Origin: DAOTWP01 sp034435675
GTDB lineage: Bacteria > Chloroflexota > Anaerolineae > Aggregatilineales > Phototrophicaceae
Direction of reading: 5' to 3'
DNA length: 6,623 nt
Assembly (NCBI GenBank): GCA_034435675.1
Contig: DAOTWP010000053.1
Span: 1-6,623 of the forward strand
How positions within the stretch are numbered: the stretch's first letter is position 1; the number at the start of each line of letters is the position of its first letter. Below, one piece after another: positions 1-4,005 of the stretch. A model generated the notes under the pieces. That model did not search any database, had not been told where the DNA came from, and saw nothing but the letters and a program-made list of their open reading frames with translations. The translations under genes were made by a program, and so were the position numbers.

Positions 1-113
1 AACCGAATCACCGCCGGCGCACGTTCAGTGAAGACCAGCAGCGCCGCCAGTGTCAGCAGCAGCGGAGGGAGGGCACGGGGCAGCAGTCGAACGAGAGAGG
101 TGGTCATAAGCAT
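1..113 (-). CDS. N-terminal part of a membrane or exported protein, cut by the window edge
   Basis: Read on the minus strand, an open frame starts at ATG 113 (an alternative ATG lies at 107, a GTG at 122) and runs off the window after about 37 codons. The peptide begins MLMTTSLVRLLPRALPPLLL and continues with TLAALLVF, then charged residues (TERAP). It therefore has a short Arg-containing n-region followed by a leucine/alanine-rich hydrophobic stretch of about 16 residues, as in a signal peptide or first membrane helix. An in-frame stop at 129-131 limits upstream extension. No good Shine-Dalgarno is visible before any of the start candidates. It lies 132 bp downstream of the nitrilase-like gene in the same direction, so it could be the last gene of the same transcript or a new unit. 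Family and function cannot be told from this fragment. The hydrophobic profile is the main reason to believe it is real. Confidence 0.5.
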   Translation of the reverse strand, partial: MLMTTSLVRLLPRALPPLLLTLAALLVFTERAPAVIR

Positions 114-245
114 CCAGCGCACAGCGTTTCAGGGCGAACGGCACCGGCGGCACAGTTATCGGCACGTGTCAGGGTGATTGGTGCTGCGTTCAGCCTGCTG
201 CGCCGCCGCCACAACCGGCATGGTCAATCGCATGGGCAAGCAGAC

Positions 246-1028
246 TCAATAGACATCGGTGCGGCGGTCTTCCAGCACCGTCATGCTGGCGCGCACTGCC
301 TCGACCCGTTCCAGTTCAATTTCCGCCGTCAACAGCATCGCGTCTTCGCCGCCTTCGATCAGGATATTGCCCCAGGGGTCAACAATCATCGAATGCCCGC
401 CAAAGACGGTGGCGCCAATTTGCCCCGCCGCGTTACAGGCAATGATGTAACACTGGTTTTCGATGGCACGCGCTTGCAGCAGCACCCGCCAGTGAGCAAT
501 CCGTTCGAGGGGCCACTCGGCAGGCAGAATAACCATCTTTGCGCCGTCTGTGGCATAGCGGCGGAACAGCTCCGGGAAGCGCAGGTCATAGCAGATGGCG
601 AGCGCGGTGCTGCCCCAGGGCAGATCCAGCACCAGCGGCGACGGACCCGGCGCGAGATATTTGTCTTCGTCCATCTGGCGGAACAGATGCAGCTTGCGGT
701 AGACGCCCATCATGCGCCCGTTGGAGGCAAAAAACGGCGCGCTGTTGGTGATTTCCACACCGCGCTTTTCCAGAATCGAGCCGACGATGCTGATTTTGCT
801 TTCGACAGCGGTGCTGGACATCTGCGTAAATGTGCCCGCGTTCAACTGGCTGGCGAGTTCCCCGGCATGTTCCAGCGCATAGCCTGTGCTGAACAATTCG
901 GGAAAAACCACCAGATGCGACCCCCGGCGTGCTGCTTCGGCAGCCAGCTTTTGCATGCTGGCGGTGTTCTTGCGCGCATCACCCAGTTCAATGTGCATCT
1001 GCGCGAGGGTGATATTGAGCTTTGGCAT
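246..1028 (-). CDS. Carbon-nitrogen hydrolase (nitrilase superfamily amidase)
   Basis: A 260-residue protein of the nitrilase superfamily, which hydrolyses amide or nitrile C-N bonds through a Glu-Lys-Cys triad in the cytoplasm. All three motifs are visible: Glu44 in VVFPELFSTGY, Lys112 in YRKLHLF, and Cys146 in AICYDLRFPELFR. Other family signatures are ENQCYIIACNAAG near 190-202, GHSMIVDPWG at 211-220, and the C-terminal RRTDVY. The length matches the usual single-domain form of 250-280 residues. The start is placed at ATG 1028 because AGGAG at 1041-1037 sits 8 nt upstream. ATG 1034 is too close to that site, and the longer frame from 1061 has no such support. The Lys-His-Leu-Phe and Cys-Tyr-Asp-Leu-Arg-Phe-Pro-Glu pattern is like omega-amidase/Nit2/YafV-type enzymes, but substrate cannot be assigned. 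The gene follows the kinase-like gene after 93 bp and probably belongs to the same transcription direction group. Confidence 0.93.
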   Translation of the reverse strand: MPKLNITLAQMHIELGDARKNTASMQKLAAEAARRGSHLVVFPELFSTGYALEHAGELASQLNAGTFTQMSSTAVESKISIVGSILEKRGVEITNSAPFFASNGRMMGVYRKLHLFRQMDEDKYLAPGPSPLVLDLPWGSTALAICYDLRFPELFRRYATDGAKMVILPAEWPLERIAHWRVLLQARAIENQCYIIACNAAGQIGATVFGGHSMIVDPWGNILIEGGEDAMLLTAEIELERVEAVRASMTVLEDRRTDVY

Positions 1029-1036
1029 ATGCATTT

Positions 1037-1041
1037 CTCCT
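1037..1041 (-). promoter_or_regulatory. Shine-Dalgarno site fixing the nitrilase start
   Basis: The minus strand reads AGGAG, then 8 nt, then the ATG at 1028. This decides between the three possible in-frame ATGs (1061, 1034, 1028) in favour of the last. Confidence 0.75.
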
Positions 1042-1061
1042 GAAACATGGTTTGAACACAA

Positions 1062-1079
1062 TGCCGCGACTCCGCGGCA
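1062..1079 (-). other. Small GC-rich hairpin between kinase-like and nitrilase genes
   Basis: A 7-bp perfect stem, TGCCGCG/CGCGGCA, encloses a 4-nt loop (1069-1072). In the direction of transcription it is followed by TTGTGTTC, which is not a proper T-run. It lies in the 93-bp gap about 33 nt before the nitrilase start codon. It might be a weak terminator, an attenuator or an RNA-processing stem separating the two genes. It might also be chance in GC-rich DNA. Confidence 0.35.
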
Positions 1080-1121
1080 GTTCGTCCGCGCGGCGGTCTT
1101 CCCGGCAGTCTGCCCGATAAA

Positions 1122-1670
1122 TCAACCGCGCACAATCGCCACCTGCTGCCACAGGTTGATCACGGTTTCGACAGTTTCCGCCTCATTGAGATAGGTCGTG
1201 TCAATTTCATAGACCCCCGGCATCTGCCGTACTGCCCACTCGCGGCGCAGATGCCCGATTGCCTGTGCGCGCTCGTTGGGATTATGGTAGCGTGCCCCCA
1301 GCGACAGGTGCAGGCGCTGAAGCACCGCCCCCAGGCTGGCAACCAGGCAAATGACTGATCCGGTCTGCTGCAAGCGCGGCAGATAGTCGCTTTCCAGCAG
1401 AATATGCCCGTTGATACGAATCACCGACTGGCGGTAGAGCAGCGCCTCGGCAACCAGTTCTGCCTCCAGCGTTTTCAGCCGCGCCTGCCCATACTGCCGC
1501 CGGATTTCGTCAACCGTCAGCCCGGTCAGTTCGACCAGCCGCGCATCAAGGTTGACCAGCCGCATGCGCAGCTTTTCCGCCACCTGCCGCCCGATAAACG
1601 GTTGATTAGGTCCAGTATAGCCTGTCAGGATCAGATTGCGATCAGAGATCGGCAGGACATTGATCGTCAT
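1122..1670 (-). CDS. Shikimate-kinase-fold protein with a degenerate P-loop (probable pseudokinase)
   Basis: A 182-residue protein whose layout follows shikimate kinase (usual length about 165-190). An N-terminal strand plus loop (LILTGYTGPNQPFIGR, 13-28) stands where GxxGxGKSTxGR is expected. Next come LVNLDARL with Asp42 (cf. the shikimate-binding Asp of the FxDxD region), TGLTVDEIRRQYGQARLKTLEAE (49-71, matching the helical IxEIFxxxGExxFRxLE segment but with Lys66 at the usual Arg), VIRING (83-88, for VxxxGGG), and a C-terminal VRQMPGVYEIDTTYLN with Arg148, like RxPLYxExAD. In the P-loop Gly17, Gly20 and Gly27 remain, but the Walker Gly-Lys-Ser-Thr is Asn22-Gln23-Pro24-Phe25, so normal ATP phosphate binding looks lost. 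The start at ATG 1670 is 4 nt past the HAD stop, which suggests translational coupling; a longer frame to 1742 would overlap the HAD gene. A true shikimate kinase role is unlikely. A binding or regulatory role is inference. Confidence 0.8.
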   Translation of the reverse strand: MTINVLPISDRNLILTGYTGPNQPFIGRQVAEKLRMRLVNLDARLVELTGLTVDEIRRQYGQARLKTLEAELVAEALLYRQSVIRINGHILLESDYLPRLQQTGSVICLVASLGAVLQRLHLSLGARYHNPNERAQAIGHLRREWAVRQMPGVYEIDTTYLNEAETVETVINLWQQVAIVRG

Positions 1671-1674
1671 CGTC

Positions 1675-2466
1675 TTAAACTGCCTGCGTCTGCTGCTGCC
1701 AGCCGGGGTAGAGCTGTTCCAGCACCGCGGGCAGTTCGTCAAAGGTGTTCACCGCGCCATCGGGGATAATCAACCCGCTGAGCAGCAGTTTGGCAGGCTG
1801 CTTGACGCGCAGAATCGTGTGCATCCCGGCGGACTGTGCCCCGGCGATGTCTGCAACGGGGTTATCGCCGATGAAGATTGTCTCTTCCGGCGTTGTGCCC
1901 AGACACGCCAGCGCCGTCTCAAAGACTACCGGGTGCGGCTTAAGATAACCGATGTCTGCCGCCGAAAAGCGGCACGAAGGGAAATACCTGAGGAGTCCGT
2001 AGGTCGCCATTTCTGTATCGCGCATGACCATCGGTTGGTAAGCGTTGGTGATGATGCCAAAACGGATGCCCTGCGCCGCCAGCCGTTCCAGCGCGGCGGG
2101 CACATCCGGGAATACCTTCACCCCCGGCACAGCGTCCCAACCATAACGCCGGATCACCTCATCCATATCGCGGCTGTCCGGCGGAATGCCCAGCGCTTCC
2201 AGGGTTTCGGAGAGGATGCGCACCAGATGTGGGGCGCGCAGCGAGGTGCGGGCGCTGCTCCAGGCGTCGCGTGTGCGTTTGAGGTATTCGTTCTTGAATT
2301 CCCCGAAGTCGCGCAGTCGCGAACCCGCCGCCGGGGCGGTTGCCTGCACATAGTCGAACACGCCGCGCAGGTGCCGGGTCTCAGCTTCTTCCCACAGCAG
2401 GGAAAAATCGCTCCAGTCAATCAGCGTATCGTCAAGGTCAAACAGAATCGCTTTGAGTTGGGGCAT
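1675..2466 (-). CDS. HAD-superfamily hydrolase (phosphatase-like)
   Basis: A 263-residue haloacid-dehalogenase-type hydrolase, a cytoplasmic Mg-dependent phosphatase family. All four HAD motifs are present: motif I FDLDDTL with nucleophile Asp10 and acid/base Asp12; motif II GIITNAY with Thr140; motif III Lys176 in GYLKPHPVVF; motif IV FIGDNPVADIAGA with Asp201 and Asp206. A helical cap of type C1 lies between motifs I and II (about 17-115), and the KPHPVVFETAL / GDNPVADIAGAQSAGM pattern is typical of the phosphoglycolate phosphatase/pyrimidine-nucleotidase-like group. Substrate is not deducible. The start at ATG 2466 gives a standard N-terminus (MPQLKAILFDLDDT), but its Shine-Dalgarno is weak and a 6-bp inverted repeat lies just upstream. 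The stop is followed 4 nt later by the kinase-like start, so the two are probably made from one transcript. Confidence 0.93.
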   Translation of the reverse strand: MPQLKAILFDLDDTLIDWSDFSLLWEEAETRHLRGVFDYVQATAPAAGSRLRDFGEFKNEYLKRTRDAWSSARTSLRAPHLVRILSETLEALGIPPDSRDMDEVIRRYGWDAVPGVKVFPDVPAALERLAAQGIRFGIITNAYQPMVMRDTEMATYGLLRYFPSCRFSAADIGYLKPHPVVFETALACLGTTPEETIFIGDNPVADIAGAQSAGMHTILRVKQPAKLLLSGLIIPDGAVNTFDELPAVLEQLYPGWQQQTQAV

Positions 2467-2474
2467 GGTTCGCT

Positions 2475-2489
2475 TTCAACGCTGTTGAA
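2475..2489. other. Short inverted repeat just upstream of the HAD start
   Basis: TTCAAC-GCT-GTTGAA forms a 6-bp perfect stem with a 3-nt loop, 8 bp from the HAD ATG on its upstream side. It overlaps the region where a ribosome binding site would lie, so it could affect initiation or be a small operator. It could also be chance. Confidence 0.3.
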
Positions 2490-2507
2490 CTTACGCAAAA
2501 TCGTTCG

Positions 2508-2518
2508 CGGACAAGGGG
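2508..2518 (+). repeat. Partial third copy of the repeat core
   Basis: CGGACAAGGGG is identical to the start of the hairpin core in the two full repeats (2620-2630 and 6385-6395). It is followed by GGTTATG rather than the second hairpin arm, so it looks like a remnant or half copy lying about 110 bp from the full copy. Eleven matching bases is short, so chance is possible. Confidence 0.35.
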
Positions 2519-2559
2519 GTTATGCTTTCTAAAAATGTCATCGGGTTACTGGTCGAGTC

Positions 2560-2571
2560 GAAGCATGCTTC
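2560..2571. repeat. Perfect 12-bp palindrome in the HAD upstream region
   Basis: GAAGCATGCTTC is a perfect palindrome about 94 bp upstream of the HAD start codon. A near copy occurs as CGATGCATGCTTC at 6498-6510 (12 of 13 bases match CGAAGCATGCTTC at 2559-2571). It is flanked by GGGTT (2543-2547) and AACCC (2572-2576), which could form an alternative stem. It may be an operator or a piece of a dispersed intergenic repeat. Confidence 0.4.
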
Positions 2572-2596
2572 AACCCTGCTATGCAAAACGTGATCC

Positions 2597-2679
2597 GATT
2601 CAGTCTCTATCCGTAAACCCGGACAAGGGGATTAATCCCCTTGTTCAGCAAGACGGTTTATGGATAGGTTCTTAATGTG
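2597..2679 (+). repeat. Dispersed hairpin repeat, copy A
   Basis: An 83-bp element that matches 6362-6444 without gaps at 68 of 83 positions; from 2621 onward the match is 51 of 59. Its core is a 22-bp perfect palindrome at 2623-2644 (ACAAGGGGATT and its complement), extended by one G-T and one G-C pair. Possible outer pairing is CCGT 2611-2614 with ACGG 2653-2656. It ends 11 bp from the SDR stop codon, on that gene's 3' side. There is no T-run on either strand, so it is not a canonical intrinsic terminator, though it could serve as a 3'-end stem. It is most simply a member of a genome-wide intergenic repeat family. Confidence 0.8.
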
Positions 2680-2690
2680 CCGGCATGGCG

Positions 2691-3758
2691 CTACTCGCCG
2701 GGCATAGTCGCCAGCGTATCCACCGCCGGCTGCGCTTCAACGGCAGGTTGCGGCAGGCTGCCAGCACGCCAGATGCGCTGGATTGCATCGAACCCGGCAC
2801 TGCGGTCAGCGTAGCGCGGCTTCCAGCCGAGACTATTTTTCGCTTTGTTGTTGCTGGCGCGAGTGCTGAAGCGCAGCACGGCTTTTTGTGCCGGGCCACC
2901 GCTGCTGCGTCCTGGCAGGGGCAAAAAGCCCGGCAGGCGCGGCGGTTTCTGAATACCCAAACTGTGCGCGAACTCCGCCATGAAGTCGTTCGCAGAACCG
3001 GGCACGTCATCCACGATATTAAAGATTTCGCCGGGTATCTGGGTTTTTGCTGCCAGCAGCACCGCCTGCCCCAGATCATCGGCGTAAATCCAGTTGGCGA
3101 CCCCACCGCGCGCAGCATCCATCGCCACACGCCCGCGCATCAGCGCCTCGCGCAGCGCCAGCAGCCCGGCAACCTCTGCGCCATAGATGAAGCCCACACG
3201 CAGCACGCAGCCCGGCAGATCGCCCTTCAGTACCGTCTGCTCTGCCTGCAAGGCGGCGGCGAACAGCGCTTCGGCAGCGTCGTAATCGCCGGGGGACAGC
3301 GGCGTGGCAGTTTCATCCACCGGGTGATCGCCCTGATCGCCATACAGGTAGGCATAGCTGAGATGCATGAAATACTTCGCCCCGGCATCCTTTGCCGCTT
3401 GCAGCAGCGCCGGGGTCTGTTCGGTCAGCACAGGCAGGTATGCCTCCCATTTTTCGCGCAGTTCGGGCACGTCGTTGATGACCTGCGGCGCGGCATGAAC
3501 CACCACTTCCGCCTGCGCCATTTGCATCACGCTGCGCATTTCACCCGCCCGCGCCGGATCACCGTAAACAGGCAGCACCCCCAGCGCGCGCAGCGCTGCG
3601 CCGCTGGCAGTGCCATCCACCACGCCGGTCACGCGGCAGCCCGCCGCCACCAGATAGCGGCACAGCGCCATCCCGGCGGAGGTGGCTGCCCCGCTGACAA
3701 ACACGCTCAAAGGTCCGGACTCAACAGCTTTTTCCGCTGATGTGGTATGTTCGCTCAT
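2691..3758 (-). CDS. Extended-SDR / NAD-dependent epimerase-like protein with altered active-site motifs
   Basis: A 355-residue protein of the NAD(P)-binding Rossmann family, extended SDR type (epimerases, dehydratases, 3beta-HSD-like). Seen in order: beta-strand and loop SVFVSGAATSAG (18-29), the VVVHAAP motif (85-91), the MHLSYAYLYG segment (131-140), ANWIYADDLGQAVLLA (221-236), FNIVDD (246-251) and a C-terminal STRASNNKAKNSLGWKPRY (298-316), all standard for extended SDRs. Two changes stand out: the middle Gly of GxxGxxG is Thr26, and the expected YxxxK reads Tyr159-Asp-Ala-Ala-Glu163. The catalytic lysine is therefore missing if this is the right alignment. The N-terminal 17 residues and the Pro/Ala-rich tail (QPAVEAQPAV) are probably flexible. 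The start at ATG 3758 has AAAGG 6 nt upstream. It diverges from the peptidase gene and probably uses the extended -10 promoter at 3797-3805. Cofactor binding is likely, but activity is uncertain. Confidence 0.85.
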   Translation of the reverse strand: MSEHTTSAEKAVESGPLSVFVSGAATSAGMALCRYLVAAGCRVTGVVDGTASGAALRALGVLPVYGDPARAGEMRSVMQMAQAEVVVHAAPQVINDVPELREKWEAYLPVLTEQTPALLQAAKDAGAKYFMHLSYAYLYGDQGDHPVDETATPLSPGDYDAAEALFAAALQAEQTVLKGDLPGCVLRVGFIYGAEVAGLLALREALMRGRVAMDAARGGVANWIYADDLGQAVLLAAKTQIPGEIFNIVDDVPGSANDFMAEFAHSLGIQKPPRLPGFLPLPGRSSGGPAQKAVLRFSTRASNNKAKNSLGWKPRYADRSAGFDAIQRIWRAGSLPQPAVEAQPAVDTLATMPGE

Positions 3759-3764
3759 GCAAAA

Positions 3765-3769
3765 CCTTT
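3765..3769 (-). promoter_or_regulatory. Shine-Dalgarno site for the SDR gene
   Basis: The minus strand reads AAAGG, then 6 nt (TTTTGC), then ATG at 3758. This supports a start 11 codons inside the longest open frame, which begins at 3791 next to the predicted -10 box. Confidence 0.55.
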
Positions 3770-3779
3770 TCAATGTAGA

Positions 3780-3806
3780 TTGACACAGCAAGGCTGATTA
3801 TAACAT
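3780..3806 (+). promoter_or_regulatory. Possible promoter for the S41 peptidase gene
   Basis: A perfect TTGACA lies at 3780-3785, with TAACAT at 3801-3806 as a 4/6 match to TATAAT after a short 15-bp spacer. It overlaps the minus-strand -10 box, so the two promoters would face away from each other and compete. If used, the leader before the ATG at 4006 would be close to 190 nt. A second weak pair nearer the gene is TTGCGA 3892-3897 and CATAGT 3915-3920 with a 17-bp spacer. Neither is certain. Confidence 0.3.
3797..3805 (-). promoter_or_regulatory. Extended -10 promoter for the SDR gene
   Basis: The minus strand reads TGTTATAAT: a consensus TATAAT (3802-3797) preceded by the TG of an extended -10 element. 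No good -35 hexamer is seen 16-18 bp upstream, which fits an extended -10 promoter. Transcription would begin near 3790, giving a leader of about 30 nt to the ATG at 3758 that includes the AAAGG site. Confidence 0.55.
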
Positions 3807-3991
3807 CTGCGCGGTAAAAGCCGGATGCTCAACCCGCCGCTTCTTAAGGAATGCTCAGCCATGCAGGCGGCGGCGCAGCCTGCCGGACAGGTTGCGAAAA
3901 CCCGCGCCCTGCGGCATAGTTTGCGGCACACAGGGGGCTGCTGTGCGGCGGCGCGTATGGGCGGTGCGCAAAGCCCCGACCAATGAGTTTC

Positions 3992-3996
3992 AGGAG
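3992..3996 (+). promoter_or_regulatory. Shine-Dalgarno site fixing the peptidase start
   Basis: AGGAG is followed by 9 nt and the ATG at 4006. The open frame could begin as early as TTG 3892, but the added residues are unlike a protein N-terminus. This site plus the signal peptide beginning at ATG 4006 settle the start. Confidence 0.75.
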
Positions 3997-4005
3997 TGTG
4001 CAGAA

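Noticed and set aside
156..233. A 25-codon minus-strand frame between the nitrilase and the partial membrane gene
   Set aside because: It is very short, without a good ribosome site or recognisable features, and is within chance expectation.
174..1043. A 289-codon plus-strand open frame over the nitrilase gene
   Set aside because: It covers a gene with a complete Glu-Lys-Cys triad and strong ribosome site on the other strand. The plus-strand product is a low-complexity His/Arg/Gln sequence.
1636..2532. A 298-codon plus-strand open frame over the HAD gene
   Set aside because: The minus strand has all four HAD motifs. The plus-strand product shows no recognisable family features.
2597..2679. 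Reading the two 83-bp repeats as CRISPR units or as ends of an insertion sequence
   Set aside because: There are only two full copies 3.8 kb apart with genes of unrelated function between them, no regular spacers, no transposase, and the copies are direct rather than inverted.
2685..3740. A 351-codon plus-strand open frame over the SDR gene
   Set aside because: Same shadow effect: the minus strand carries clear extended-SDR landmarks, and the plus-strand product is rich in Arg, Gln and His without motifs.
3892..4005. A 38-codon N-terminal extension of the peptidase from a TTG codon
   Set aside because: It would bury the signal peptide inside the protein, and an AGGAG site 9 nt before ATG 4006 marks the real start.
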